IMG/VR virus record: IMGVR_UViG_3300035682_002258
Coordinates: 1 to 31,098 of that record
Strand: one strand, 5' to 3'
DNA length: 31,098 nt
Source of the DNA: a virus
Shown: piece by piece, positions 21,590-30,915 of the stretch
How the letters are laid out: the number at the start of each line of letters is the position of its first letter
Numbering within the stretch: the stretch's first letter is position 1
Made by a program: the position numbers and the translations under genes
Notes under the pieces: model-generated
Seen by the model: the letters and a program-made list of their open reading frames with translations, nothing else
Told to the model about the DNA's origin: nothing
Databases searched by the model: none

Positions 21590-22291
21590 ATGAATATTTA
21601 TTCAAAATCAAACCCGCCCTCAGGGTTTTATGTTTACGCATATCTAAGAAAAGACGGAACACCTTATTACATTGGTAAGGGCTCTAATGCGCGTGCTTGG
21701 ATTAAGGGAAAAGTCGAAATTCATCTTCCGACAGACCTTTCCCGTATTGTAATTTTAGAATCTGGAATGTCTGAGGATTCCGCATTTACACACGAAACAA
21801 CTCTAATAGAGGCATATGGTCGTAAAGATATAGGTACAGGTATATTACGAAATAAAACAGATGGGGGTGATGGATTACGAAATATGGTTCGCACTAAAGA
21901 ATGGTGTGATAAGATTAGTACTGCATTGACCGGAATAACTCGTTCTTCAAAAAGCTTAGAGAAAATTCAATTAAGTAAAAAGAATAACGGGACACATCCA
22001 TCTGACAAATTAATAATTGATAAGACAAATAACACAAAGACCTCTAATAACTCGCATCCTAGTAACCCAAACATACAAGCAAAACGACAGAATACTATGC
22101 TATTAAATGGAACATCTCCTGACTGTCAATCTGTTAAGGATAAAAGAAAAAAGACAATGGAATTAAATCAAAGTATTAATTTTAGAAATAATAATCCTAA
22201 TAATATTAAAAAGACTTGTCCACATTGTTTAAAAACAATGGGCAAGCCTAGTTTAAATAGATGGCACGGTGATAAGTGTAAGTTAGCCTAG
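21590..22291 (+). CDS. GIY-YIG homing-endonuclease-like protein
   Basis: The protein (233 aa) has a GIY-YIG nuclease domain: [24 protein letters not shown] (13-36; variants of GIY and YIG, Arg35), then [14 protein letters not shown] with the likely metal-binding Glu69 and [10 protein letters not shown]. Repeated short S/T-K-I-x motifs ([20 protein letters not shown]) resemble the NUMOD DNA-contact repeats. The C-terminus is a CCHC zinc knuckle (Cys210, Cys213, His226, Cys230). AAGGAG precedes the ATG. It faces opposite to its neighbours, between the PAAR and Sm-like genes, and overlaps the end of the latter by nine bases, which fits a free-standing mobile gene of the T4 seg type. Confidence 0.88.
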   Translation: MNIYSKSNPPSGFYVYAYLRKDGTPYYIGKGSNARAWIKGKVEIHLPTDLSRIVILESGMSEDSAFTHETTLIEAYGRKDIGTGILRNKTDGGDGLRNMVRTKEWCDKISTALTGITRSSKSLEKIQLSKKNNGTHPSDKLIIDKTNNTKTSNNSHPSNPNIQAKRQNTMLLNGTSPDCQSVKDKRKKTMELNQSINFRNNNPNNIKKTCPHCLKTMGKPSLNRWHGDKCKLA

Positions 22292-22588
22292 TATAATTTT
22301 CTTATCAGGAATTTTTAGGCCAGTGGTCGCTTCCAAATATTTTAGTTTTACATTGTCATCGGTTGCTGCTACAATTGAAATACTTTTAGTGTTTAACATA
22401 AATTTACCTTTTGGATCCGCAGTGAACACACTAGGCACTAAACCTAAACCCTGTGGACCCGGAGCAATTGACACGGGTTCCTCTACCGTAATAAATCCGT
22501 TCATATCTGTGTCGCCTACTACTTTGGCTATTAATTCCTCACCACTGTTAAGTTTTAAGGTAACTACTGTTCCTATTGTGAATTTCAT
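22283..22588 (-). CDS. Sm-like (LSm-fold) phage protein
   Basis: The protein (101 aa) opens [41 protein letters not shown], the Sm1-like strand pattern ([17 protein letters not shown], then D and G in the turn), and later [17 protein letters not shown] as the second strand pair. T4-like phages from water often carry such a protein; whether it binds RNA is unknown. AAAGGA precedes the ATG. It is the last gene of the run from the sulfotransferase to here, and its 3' end overlaps the endonuclease gene. Confidence 0.65.
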   Translation of the reverse strand: MKFTIGTVVTLKLNSGEELIAKVVGDTDMNGFITVEEPVSIAPGPQGLGLVPSVFTADPKGKFMLNTKSISIVAATDDNVKLKYLEATTGLKIPDKKIILG

Positions 22589-22598
22589 TGTATTCCTT

Positions 22599-22823
22599 TT
22601 AATCTGCTAATTTTTGTTTGAGTTCAGTGAACCCACCCACAAGTTCTCCATCAAGGAAAATTTGTGGTACCGTGCGGGCATTTGGTACTGCCTCTAATAA
22701 TTCTTCTTTTGTGTAACCATCGCCTATTTTGCGTTCTTCAAAGGGGATACCTTTTTGTGTTAGTAATGCCTTTGCTTGATCGCAAAAGGTACAATGATAT
22801 TTTGACCAGATAATTGCTTTCAT
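22599..22823 (-). CDS. glutaredoxin
   Basis: The protein (74 aa) is a minimal glutaredoxin with the dithiol CTFC (Cys11, Cys14), the cis-proline in RTVPQIF (Pro53) and GELVGGFTEL for glutathione binding. In phages such proteins reduce ribonucleotide reductase, as T4 NrdC does. It follows nrdB by nine bases, with AAGGA at the start. The second residue of the dithiol motif is Thr in place of the common Pro. Confidence 0.95.
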   Translation of the reverse strand: MKAIIWSKYHCTFCDQAKALLTQKGIPFEERKIGDGYTKEELLEAVPNARTVPQIFLDGELVGGFTELKQKLAD

Positions 22824-22832
22824 TTTATTTCC

Positions 22833-23933
22833 TTATAGTGCGGGTAATTCATCATAGTGTAATGATTCACTCATCACTCCCATAACATAATTCGTGCTTT
22901 CTGTTTCCTGAAGAGCAGACTGTTTTTTACTTGTGTCAGTATGTTTATTAAACCACGGAATAGGAGTAGTTTTGGGTGAGATAGTTTGATACTTGATTCC
23001 AATTTCTTTCAATGCACCCATTGCAGTGTAATCCACAAAGTCTTTGAGAATATTTGCATTTAGTCCAATCACCGGACCTTTGTTGAATAGATAGTCTGCC
23101 CATTCTTTTTCTTCTCTGATGACATCCATATAAAGCTGATAGACTTCGTGTTCGCATTCTTGTTTAATGGCAGCAAATCGATTGTCATCTTTGATAACTT
23201 GATTGATCAAGTAAGCTGTCCAACCTTTGTGTAGCAGTTCATCTTGCAAGATTAAACTGATGATGTTACCATTACCCATAAAGAGTTTATTCTCAACCAT
23301 TGCCAAGCTAGTAGCAAATGACACCATAAATCTAAATGCTTCTAATGCATAGCTAGCGTGTAATGCCATCCAAATTGCTTTAATATGCTCACTTTCTACT
23401 ACTGGTAGATGTAATTGTTTTTTACAGTTGAGGATATGCAATGCTTCATAGTAGTTACCCACACTTGAAGCCATATCAATGATTTCTTTAGTGTCATGGA
23501 TTGTATTAAACACATCCTTTGGAACATTATAGATATTACGAATGATATGACTATAGCTCTTACTATGAATATTTGTTTCAAAGAAGGTCCAATTATAAAT
23601 CAATGCTTCAAGTTCTGGCAAGGATATTACAGGAGCGAATACTTGACTAGGACCACGACCTTGTAAGCTGTCTAATGCGGTTTGTCGCAATAGATTGCTA
23701 GTAAATATATGCTTTACTGCGGCGCCGGCGTCCTTGAAGTCATTCGCATCTTTGCTTAAGCTAATCTCTTCTGGTTGCCAAAAGAAACCACGGGCGGTTT
23801 GCTCAAAATCAGCAATCTTGGGATACTTGACTTCCTCAAACCTTTGGATGGTCACCGGACCAGCAGGGTCCAGGAACATTTTACGGCGCAGATAATCTGT
23901 TTTAGTGTTTAGGTTGTATTGTTCTTGTGACAT
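22833..23933 (-). CDS. nrdB: ribonucleotide reductase class Ia, small subunit
   Basis: The protein (366 aa) has the R2 layout: LDSLQGR with Asp88, WTFFETNIHSKSYSHI with His123 and radical Tyr127, YALEAFRFMVSF with Glu198, and QDELLH with Glu232 and His235. The C-terminal tail keeps Glu345 and Tyr349 (ESTNYVMG), which pass the radical to NrdA. The odd point is the iron-ligand motif: E. coli and T4 have ETIH (ExxH), here it is ETNIH (ExxxH), one residue longer, with the rest aligned. DNA in this stretch is a clean reading frame. No Shine-Dalgarno is seen; TATAAATG lies upstream. Confidence 0.96.
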   Translation of the reverse strand: MSQEQYNLNTKTDYLRRKMFLDPAGPVTIQRFEEVKYPKIADFEQTARGFFWQPEEISLSKDANDFKDAGAAVKHIFTSNLLRQTALDSLQGRGPSQVFAPVISLPELEALIYNWTFFETNIHSKSYSHIIRNIYNVPKDVFNTIHDTKEIIDMASSVGNYYEALHILNCKKQLHLPVVESEHIKAIWMALHASYALEAFRFMVSFATSLAMVENKLFMGNGNIISLILQDELLHKGWTAYLINQVIKDDNRFAAIKQECEHEVYQLYMDVIREEKEWADYLFNKGPVIGLNANILKDFVDYTAMGALKEIGIKYQTISPKTTPIPWFNKHTDTSKKQSALQETESTNYVMGVMSESLHYDELPAL

Positions 23934-23946
23934 TTTTAAATTATTT

Positions 23947-24672
23947 TCATTTATAATAATATTCTTTAGGGTGTTCTAATTTTATATTTTCAAAGTTGCT
24001 AAAATCCCAAACACTAGTAGTAATCTTTTTATACATACACTCTGCTACAAATTGGTTAAATTCAGTAGGCAAATGAGCTGCCATTATAGCCGGTATCTCT
24101 TGCTCCCATTTTCTACTACTAATATCAATATTCAATAGTTCTTTGCATCTTAATACATAATTAAACATACAATGTTCTTTAGGTAGTTTATATTTTGTGC
24201 GTTGATCATTCGTAAATGATTCTTCGAAACAAGGGAATAATATAACTTTATTGTCCAATACTGATATTTGATTAATCATTAGCTCTGATGCGGTAACTAA
24301 AAATTCTTGATCAGATGATATATACCATCCCATAAGGTCATCTAACATTCTTACATCAATTGGTAATAGATTTTTAATTTTTTCCTTTTTGTACATTTCA
24401 ACGTGATTTAAAGTAGCACACAATACTTCTTCATTGTTAATATTGATAGTTTTTGTATACCTATATGGATTAGTTACTAAAAATATGTTGATATCATTTT
24501 TATGATAATTATTCAAAAATTTTTTATAGGAATAATACACTGAGGTACCTGCCCAACTATAGTGGGTTACATTACTTTCTGTAAATTTTTTACCTAACAT
24601 AACACTCCAATTTAATTCAGGATAATTATCATTTACACTAGCAAAACTATCTCCGTAAATACCTATATTCAT
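23947..24672 (-). CDS. SGNH-hydrolase-like protein between nrdA and nrdB
   Basis: From ATG 24672 the protein is 241 aa and starts MNIGIYGDSFASVND, which is block I of the SGNH family (GDS). HYSWAGTSVYYS supplies a block II-like glycine, LVTNPYRY a block III-like Asn, and AAHLPTEFNQFVAE resembles the block V His region. Esterases and acetyl transferases share this fold. The start at 24672 overlaps the nrdA stop as ATGA; an ATG at 24690 would add six residues. It separates nrdA and nrdB inside one operon, which is common for inserted phage genes. The substrate, perhaps a glycan or lipid ester, is unknown. Confidence 0.65.
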   Translation of the reverse strand: MNIGIYGDSFASVNDNYPELNWSVMLGKKFTESNVTHYSWAGTSVYYSYKKFLNNYHKNDINIFLVTNPYRYTKTININNEEVLCATLNHVEMYKKEKIKNLLPIDVRMLDDLMGWYISSDQEFLVTASELMINQISVLDNKVILFPCFEESFTNDQRTKYKLPKEHCMFNYVLRCKELLNIDISSRKWEQEIPAIMAAHLPTEFNQFVAECMYKKITTSVWDFSNFENIKLEHPKEYYYK

Positions 24673-26981
24673 AATTTGCAACTTTCGCAATCTTCTTCAT
24701 CATCAAAATTAATAGGCATCAGAGGAGCAATTTCAGCCTCTGACTTTGATCCTTGCTTGTCAATTAAACTATAATACAGAGTTTTAAGCCCATATAAGTG
24801 AGCCTGCATTAAGTTCTTTGCAATCAAGGTAGAGGGCACTTTACGATCTGCAAAATGCTTTGGGGAGTAGAATGTATTAGTGCTGATACTTTGATCTATG
24901 TAGGCGGCCAACACTGCTGCTGTTTTCAAGTAGCCATCACAATCTTTTTGATCCCACATCAATTGATACTTTGATTTCAATTTGTGATATTCAGGGACAA
25001 CTTGTGTCAATGACCCTGCTTTACTTTCTTTAACGCTAATCAAACTCATTGGCATTTCAATACCATTAGTGCTATTGATAACAACGCTTGAGCTTTCAAC
25101 TGGAGCAATAGCCATTTGAGTAGCATTCCTGACTCCATACTGTTTCATATTAGTGCGTAGTGTTTCCCAATCAAGTTCAGGTGCAAAGTTTGCTAACTCA
25201 TTTACCCCTTTAGCCCTTAACTCCCAGGGGAATATTCCCTGACCATACCTAGTTTTATCGCTATGTAAACAAGGGCCACGTTCTTTAGCTACTTCTACAG
25301 TGGCTTCAGTCAAGTAAAATGCCTGATGTTCCATCCAAGATTTAACTTCCTGCAATGCATCTTTCTCACCATATTTAAGGCCGCGCTTTGCGTGCCAATA
25401 TGCTAGATTAGTAACACCAATGCCCAATGGGCGAATTTCATCATTAGACAATTTGCTTTGGATACTCAAAAAATCTTGGTAATCTAATATGTTGTTGAGA
25501 CTACGGGCGAGAATCTTACAGGCACGCTTCATATCTTCTGGATTACGGAAACTTCCCCAATTAATGCTACCAAGTGTGCAGAGAGCTATCCTGCCCTCAT
25601 CATCGTCTAAACGTTTAAATGATTTTGTAGGAAGTAGTATTTCTTGGCACAAATTGGATTGATAGATAGTATGAAATTCGGGATCAAACGGACCTTGAGC
25701 TTGAACATTATCAATATATGTAAGATAAATTCTACCAGTATCAGTACGCTCTTTCAAAATCCCACTCTTAAACACCTCTTCCGCACTCATTGTTTTGGTG
25801 CGGAGATCGGTTCGTTGTTCGTATTTTACATACATTTCTTCAAATGCAGGTGTATCGCGATAGAAGGCTTCATACAGTTCAGGGACTTGATTGGGATCAA
25901 AGAAGGTGATTTGCTCACGATTTTTAAACCGTCTCCAGAAGAACGCATTTAGCACAACATTGTAGTCCATATGCCGAACTCTAGTTTCTTCAGTGCCTTG
26001 ATTGTTTTTAAGCACAATGAGATCATCAAATTGATAATGCCAAATTGGATATGTGATGGTAGCACTGGCGTTGCGGATCCCACCCTGCGAACAGCTACGC
26101 AAGTCGCCGAACCATTTCTTTAAGAATGGAATCATACCTGTGTGCATAATCTCACCACCGCGAATAGGGCTACCTAGTGGTCGTAGTCGTCCAATTTCTA
26201 AACCAATGCCGGCGCGTTTGCTGGCATACTTTGCCATCATTTCGCCACTAGCAAAAATACTGTCAAGATCATCATCACTGCGAATGAGGACACAACTAGA
26301 AAACTGCTTAGTGGGAGTGCCAAGCCCAGCAAGAACAGGAGTAGCGAGAGTGAATAAGCCGTCACTGGCTGCATTGTAATATTCCTTTATGTAACGCATT
26401 CTTGCACTTAGAGGTTCTTCTTTATGAAAGACAGTGGCGGCTGCAACAATGTACCTAACCTGTGGCGTTTCGTAGCTTTGTTTGGTAGAGCGATTTTTTA
26501 CTAGATATTTCTCAATCAGTTGCTCAATGGCGGCATAACTATATTGCTCGTCTTTAGAATGATCAATGAACGAATCCATTTTATCCCATTCCTCTTCAGT
26601 ATACCACACCAGCAACTCAGCGGTATAGAGTCCTGTTTCTACGTTTGTTTTTACAATATCAAACAAACGGGGAGGCTCGTATCCACCATACACATCTTTG
26701 CGCAACATAGATAGTCGTTGTTTACCTGCCACGTATTGATAATTAGTGTGACCAACATCTGGATTTGATTCTACATCTATCAAGTCTACGATAGCTCTAA
26801 GCGTGATACCGTCGATTTCCTGTGTGGTTATACCATCGTAGAAATGCGGCTGCGCTTTGATTTCTATCATAGATTGGCTGACATCCGCTATCCCTGTACA
26901 GATTTTAGCGATTTGCGATTGCCATTTTTCTATAGTAAGCTGCTCTATTAATCCAGAACGTTTAGTGACATTTATCTTCAT
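24669..26981 (-). CDS. nrdA: ribonucleotide reductase class Ia, large subunit
   Basis: The protein (770 aa, close to E. coli NrdA at 761) has an N-terminal ATP-cone-like region (1-90) and the catalytic residues in order: Cys230 in QFSSCVLI, Asn443, Cys445 and Glu447 in QSNLCQEI, Cys468 in ALCTLGS, and the tyrosine pair in KTLYYSL near the end. The C-terminal CESC (Cys765, Cys768) takes electrons from glutaredoxin. It makes deoxyribonucleoside diphosphates for phage DNA. AGGTAAG precedes the ATG. The operon is sulfotransferase, nrdA, SGNH, nrdB, glutaredoxin. Confidence 0.98.
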   Translation of the reverse strand: MKINVTKRSGLIEQLTIEKWQSQIAKICTGIADVSQSMIEIKAQPHFYDGITTQEIDGITLRAIVDLIDVESNPDVGHTNYQYVAGKQRLSMLRKDVYGGYEPPRLFDIVKTNVETGLYTAELLVWYTEEEWDKMDSFIDHSKDEQYSYAAIEQLIEKYLVKNRSTKQSYETPQVRYIVAAATVFHKEEPLSARMRYIKEYYNAASDGLFTLATPVLAGLGTPTKQFSSCVLIRSDDDLDSIFASGEMMAKYASKRAGIGLEIGRLRPLGSPIRGGEIMHTGMIPFLKKWFGDLRSCSQGGIRNASATITYPIWHYQFDDLIVLKNNQGTEETRVRHMDYNVVLNAFFWRRFKNREQITFFDPNQVPELYEAFYRDTPAFEEMYVKYEQRTDLRTKTMSAEEVFKSGILKERTDTGRIYLTYIDNVQAQGPFDPEFHTIYQSNLCQEILLPTKSFKRLDDDEGRIALCTLGSINWGSFRNPEDMKRACKILARSLNNILDYQDFLSIQSKLSNDEIRPLGIGVTNLAYWHAKRGLKYGEKDALQEVKSWMEHQAFYLTEATVEVAKERGPCLHSDKTRYGQGIFPWELRAKGVNELANFAPELDWETLRTNMKQYGVRNATQMAIAPVESSSVVINSTNGIEMPMSLISVKESKAGSLTQVVPEYHKLKSKYQLMWDQKDCDGYLKTAAVLAAYIDQSISTNTFYSPKHFADRKVPSTLIAKNLMQAHLYGLKTLYYSLIDKQGSKSEAEIAPLMPINFDDEEDCESCKL

Positions 26982-26994
26982 ATCTTACCTATTG

Positions 26995-27864
26995 TTATGT
27001 TGTTGTATTGGTATTACTTGTAGAGAAGTCTCTCCAGAACTCAGCATCGACACAAGATTTAATCACGCCGGCTGGCAGAATATCGTGAGGATCAGGTGAC
27101 AACCGGGAAATATCAGGGCGAACTTGGTGCATATCAGCAAATCCATACACATCCATATCCTGTTCGGGGTGAACATTTACTATGTTGGTAAAATCGTGAT
27201 CATAGTATTTCTCACCCAAAAACTGATAGAGTTTACGCATAACTTCTTTGGGGGTTCTAATCAGGTCGTTATACTCAACAAAGTGTAGCATATCGGATTT
27301 ACCATCTACTAATAGTTGCTTAATAGCGTCATATGATTGCCCAATGATTCCGGGTCCTACCAATGCCCGGCAGCGTTCAGTATCGTTCAACTCTACGTTA
27401 GCCTGAATCAACATTTTATCAATGAAATTGATTTTTTCACCATTAAATGGATTTCGTCGGCACATAGTGATGAATGAAGTTAGAATTTCATCTATATTGC
27501 GAACTGGACAGATAATTTTTGGAGTAGTGTGCAGGTATCCGGTAATGTAGTGTGGGCGATTTACCCAAGCTCGATTTTTATCGATAACGATTGGATGATC
27601 TACATCACTGTAAAAATTATCAATAATAGAACCAATTATTTTATTGGCTTCTGTTGGTTTGGGGAAAGCTCGGAACAGTTCATCTGTGCGAATATGAGTG
27701 TCTAGATTAAGCATTAAGCCGTGGACTGGGCTACTTGGGCCACTGTGAATACGAGGATTTTGATTTAAGATAGATGAAAGCAAAGTGCTACCACTGCGGG
27801 GTAGGCCGGCCATAAAGTAAAACGTTTTTTTGATAGAGCTATTTTGGTTCAGTATAGTAGTCAT
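26995..27864 (-). CDS. sulfotransferase
   Basis: The protein (289 aa) has the 5'-phosphosulfate loop AGLPRSGSTLLSSIL (19-33) and the 3'-phosphate motif CPVRNIDEILTSFITM with Arg122 and Ser130, both intact. Enzymes of this family move sulfate from PAPS to a hydroxyl or amine, for example on glycans, lipids or small molecules. The target here is unknown; a surface glycan or the product of the island are options. It opens the nrd operon and has no obvious Shine-Dalgarno (ATTATAATAT stands before the ATG). Confidence 0.88.
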   Translation of the reverse strand: MTTILNQNSSIKKTFYFMAGLPRSGSTLLSSILNQNPRIHSGPSSPVHGLMLNLDTHIRTDELFRAFPKPTEANKIIGSIIDNFYSDVDHPIVIDKNRAWVNRPHYITGYLHTTPKIICPVRNIDEILTSFITMCRRNPFNGEKINFIDKMLIQANVELNDTERCRALVGPGIIGQSYDAIKQLLVDGKSDMLHFVEYNDLIRTPKEVMRKLYQFLGEKYYDHDFTNIVNVHPEQDMDVYGFADMHQVRPDISRLSPDPHDILPAGVIKSCVDAEFWRDFSTSNTNTTT

Positions 27865-27960
27865 ATATTATAATATCGTAGAGTATACTACTTAGCACCG
27901 CGCAAGTTCCGTAATTAAATACATATTTTACGCGATCAGCTACTCTAACTTTTTATAAGT

Positions 27961-27976
27961 ATAACACGTGTGGTAT
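27961..27976. repeat. imperfect 16-base palindrome in the intergenic region
   Basis: ATAACACGTGTGGTAT is a near-perfect palindrome around ACACGTGT, with one mismatched pair, in the 154-base gap between the 901-aa gene and the sulfotransferase. It could be an operator for the nrd operon, but no promoter is clear here and there is only one copy. Confidence 0.25.
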
Positions 27977-28018
27977 GACAGGAGAAGAGTGATTGGGTGG
28001 TTCAGTTTGTATTTTGAA

Positions 28019-30724
28019 TTAAAATAATAGAAAAAAGTTACTGTTTGCCACAGCCGCGAACACCCATCCTGAATTATTTCCTCCATCTATAGAATTCACT
28101 CCCGGATTCCAAGTAGCTCCGCCAGTTGCATTTGAATAGCTAATAGCTAGGTAATCGACCGTTACGGTGCCACTAGCCTTACTTAGTGTATGTTGTGCGG
28201 AGGTCGGCGACCCTATAGTAATTAAATTACCTGCAGTACCTGTCAATGAAAAAAGAGTAAATGTACTAGTGGTTCCCGCTGTAAATAAAACAGTGGCAGG
28301 CTGCACGGTGTTAGTTATATTTGAAAATGTACTCGACCCTGTTATTGTTAATGTACCTGCACCACCTTGATTTAGTGTTGGGTAAGAAGCACCTCCTCCG
28401 GCAAAAGTTTTAGAACTTGCACTAGTTAAATTAATTGTTCCAGAACCGGTAGTAGTTAAATTTGTTGCTGTTGTGGCATCGAATGCAGTACCAGTACCTG
28501 ATGCAGTTAGTGTTCCAGTACCAAATTGAATGGCTCTAGTATTACTATTTGAAGAATTAAATGTAAGTACTGTTAATGTATATGAAACTAAAGCTAATGT
28601 CCCGGCAGTTAATGTTCCAATACCCGAACAAGTTATTGCTGATCCAAGAGAAACTGTTAATCCTGAATTATTAATGGTAAGAGCGGCTATTGTTTTGCCA
28701 TTACCAGTAATGGTACCTGTACCTCTTGCATTAATGGTTAACCCAGTGTACGTGCCGCCTGAGGCTAAGGTGAGTGAATTTACATTTAGTGCGGTAGTTG
28801 AAGGAGTACCCGTACTACCTGTAAAGTTTAATATCCCAAAAAAGCCACCTGTGGTTAGAGTAGGAATGGCGCCACCTGCAGTTAAACTTAAATTTGGAGC
28901 ATTGGTAGTAGTTCCACCGGTAACTCCGCAAGTAAAAGTTCTAGTTATAGACATCGTGCAAGAAAATCCACCAGTTCCTGTATATGTGAAATCGGTGATA
29001 TTACTCATAGACAGGACCGTAGTTGCAGCGGTACCATTAGTTAAAAATATAGTTCCAGTTCCAAAGTAAATAGCTCTAACACCAGAAGCAGTACTAATAA
29101 ATGAAGTGGCAACGGTTAATGAATATCCAGCAAGATTCAAGATACCGGACGTCAGGGTTACTGATCCTGTCGTAGAAAGAGCACCTAATAATGAAGTTAC
29201 CGACGCAGTATTACTATGGGCAATAGTAAGTAATGATATTGATTTACCATTTGTTGTAAATGTACCCGTGTTGCCGACAAAAGTAGGTTGCATTCCTGTA
29301 TATGTTCCACCAGAAGCTAGCGTTAATGAAGTAGCAATTTTTACAGCGCCACTCGGCGCGCCTGCACTACCAGTAAAGTCTAGAATATTAAAGTAACTAT
29401 TTGCAGTAAACGCGCCGGTTGTCAGTCCTGTACCACTAGTTATATATAAATTTGGAACATTAGCAGTAGTGGATCCACTAACTCCAACCGTGAATACTCT
29501 AGTTACAGTAGCCGCGGTAGAAAAGTTAGGAGTACCTGTATATGTGAAATTACTAAGACTACTCATATCCATTACTACGGTACTTGCAACGGTAGAAGTT
29601 AAAAATATAGTTTGACTTCCAAATTGAATAGCTCTAATATTAGCATTATTACTACTAAATGAACCAGTGGTTAGTGTGTACCCAGAAAGATTCAATGTAC
29701 CGTTCGTTAGGGTAGTCGCACCTGTTATAGTGGCGGCTCCTACTAATGAAAGTGTGCTGGAAGAAACATTCATAGTCATTGCAGCTACTGTTTTACCATT
29801 TGATGTAAAAGTAGGATTAAATCCATTAAAGGTGAAAGTAAAAGCAGTGTATGTGCCACCCGCAGCTAGAGTTAATGCAGTGGCTATATTTGTAGCGGCT
29901 GATGTTACTGTACTTGTATTACCGGTGAAATCTACTTTATACCACCAGCTATTATTACTCATTGTTATGGTTCCACTTCCTCCATTAATATATAAATTCA
30001 TAGCCTTAGCGAGAGTGCCGCCGGTCGCTCCGAAATTAAAAGACACCGCAGTCTGTCCGACACCAAGTGTTACGTTAAATCCGGCAGCACTGTTGCCGGG
30101 ACTTGTCCAGGTAAATCCAGTAACATTCGAACAACTAATCGCAGTTACAGTATTACCTGCAGGAGTGAGGTATACATTACCGGTAGTAGTAGGTGATGAA
30201 TTAAACTGAAGTTGCCTAGTAAGTGTTCCTGAGGAAGAAAAGTAGCCGGCATACAAATTAAATCCACCCAAGAACAAAATACCTTGTGTAAGTGTAAGCG
30301 TACTACTAGAACTTAAACGTAAATCACTACCAAGCAATATTTGAACTCCTGCAGTAGTATTAATAATAAATTGGAGGCAATTTAATACTACCGTACCACA
30401 CGTTACATATTGATTACCAGCTATTGTGATATTTCCTGTACTGGTCCATACCGTACTATTAGTTATACTTAATAAACCTCCTGATATCGATAAGGTACTA
30501 CCAGCACCTGCAAATGTTACAGTACCTGCACTAACCGTTAGTGAATTACAGTTTATCGCGCCTGACAGGGTAACAGTATATGTACCACCGGAGCTTGCAT
30601 TAAAAATTACAGCATCATTAGTGGTAGGTGCTGCTGCACCTCCTGCACCTCCTGAAGTAAGTGACCAGCGGGTTGTGGTTGTATTCCATGTACCAGTGCC
30701 ACCTACCCAATATTTGTTAGCCAT
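28019..30724 (-). CDS. large repetitive tail-fibre or adhesin-like protein
   Basis: The protein (901 aa) begins MANKYWVGGTGTWNTTTTRW and consists almost wholly of Gly, Ser, Thr, Ala and Asn in short beta-strand patterns, as in beta-helical adhesins. A unit of about 183 residues is repeated: LTLAAGGTYTAF (284), LTLASGGTYTGM (467) and LTLASGGTYTGL (651); RAIQFGSQTIFL (364), RAIYFGTGTIFL (550) and RAIQFGTGTL (730); YFNILDFTGSAG (444) and FFGILNFTGSTG (628). A further, diverged unit precedes them. A virion-surface role in binding host or glycans is likely but unproven. It follows the 57-aa gene by one base, with no good ribosome site, so it may be translated by coupling. Confidence 0.8.
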   Translation of the reverse strand: MANKYWVGGTGTWNTTTTRWSLTSGGAGGAAAPTTNDAVIFNASSGGTYTVTLSGAINCNSLTVSAGTVTFAGAGSTLSISGGLLSITNSTVWTSTGNITIAGNQYVTCGTVVLNCLQFIINTTAGVQILLGSDLRLSSSSTLTLTQGILFLGGFNLYAGYFSSSGTLTRQLQFNSSPTTTGNVYLTPAGNTVTAISCSNVTGFTWTSPGNSAAGFNVTLGVGQTAVSFNFGATGGTLAKAMNLYINGGSGTITMSNNSWWYKVDFTGNTSTVTSAATNIATALTLAAGGTYTAFTFTFNGFNPTFTSNGKTVAAMTMNVSSSTLSLVGAATITGATTLTNGTLNLSGYTLTTGSFSSNNANIRAIQFGSQTIFLTSTVASTVVMDMSSLSNFTYTGTPNFSTAATVTRVFTVGVSGSTTANVPNLYITSGTGLTTGAFTANSYFNILDFTGSAGAPSGAVKIATSLTLASGGTYTGMQPTFVGNTGTFTTNGKSISLLTIAHSNTASVTSLLGALSTTGSVTLTSGILNLAGYSLTVATSFISTASGVRAIYFGTGTIFLTNGTAATTVLSMSNITDFTYTGTGGFSCTMSITRTFTCGVTGGTTTNAPNLSLTAGGAIPTLTTGGFFGILNFTGSTGTPSTTALNVNSLTLASGGTYTGLTINARGTGTITGNGKTIAALTINNSGLTVSLGSAITCSGIGTLTAGTLALVSYTLTVLTFNSSNSNTRAIQFGTGTLTASGTGTAFDATTATNLTTTGSGTINLTSASSKTFAGGGASYPTLNQGGAGTLTITGSSTFSNITNTVQPATVLFTAGTTSTFTLFSLTGTAGNLITIGSPTSAQHTLSKASGTVTVDYLAISYSNATGGATWNPGVNSIDGGNNSGWVFAAVANSNFFLLF
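28190..29875 (-). repeat. tandem repeat units of about 550 bases inside the 901-aa gene
   Basis: Units start at residues 284, 467 and 651, about nucleotides 29875, 29326 and 28774, giving periods of 549 and 552 bases. Each starts with codons for LTLAxGGTYT and has RAIxFG about 80 residues later. Stretches of about 20-40 bases are alike between units, so recombination could change the copy number. The last unit is incomplete. Confidence 0.7.
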
Positions 30725-30725
30725 T

Positions 30726-30899
30726 TTATATTTCTATGTATACTGCAGGATCAGGATACATTATAGCTAACCAATTGTTAAAACGTTCTTGTTTCATAGC
30801 TTCAATTTCTTCTTCGGTAAAGGTGTGATCATCTGGTAGAGCTATTGCATCCGAAAAGGTATCACGTCCTTGTGTTCGTTGAAAATCAATTATTATCAT
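30726..30899 (-). CDS. small 57-aa phage protein
   Basis: The ORF encodes MIIIDFQRTQGRDTFSDAIA, a helical middle (TFTEEEIEAMKQERFNNW) and the end YPDPAVYIEI. TAAGGAAT lies about 6 bases before the ATG, and it is one base from the fibre gene start, so it is very likely real. It is compact and acidic. Between fibre genes it could be a chaperone or assembly factor, but no family is recognised. Confidence 0.7.
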   Translation of the reverse strand: MIIIDFQRTQGRDTFSDAIALPDDHTFTEEEIEAMKQERFNNWLAIMYPDPAVYIEI

Positions 30900-30915
30900 A
30901 GGTATTCCTTAATAG

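Noticed and set aside
21590-22291. Intron-encoded endonuclease
   Set aside because: Both neighbours are complete genes, so no split gene is seen; a free-standing gene fits better.
22833-23933. Frameshift behind the odd NrdB motif
   Set aside because: The extra Asn is a clean AAT codon and the frame is normal on both sides.
27865-28018. Sigma70 promoter for the sulfotransferase-nrd operon
   Set aside because: TATAAT directly abuts the ATG and no -35/-10 pair with 16-18 spacing is convincing.
28530-30209. Long plus-strand ORFs (179 and 180 aa) opposite the repetitive protein
   Set aside because: They are rich in Val and Pro, as expected from the antisense of Thr/Gly/Asn codons; no starts with ribosome sites, and the repeats on the minus strand explain them.
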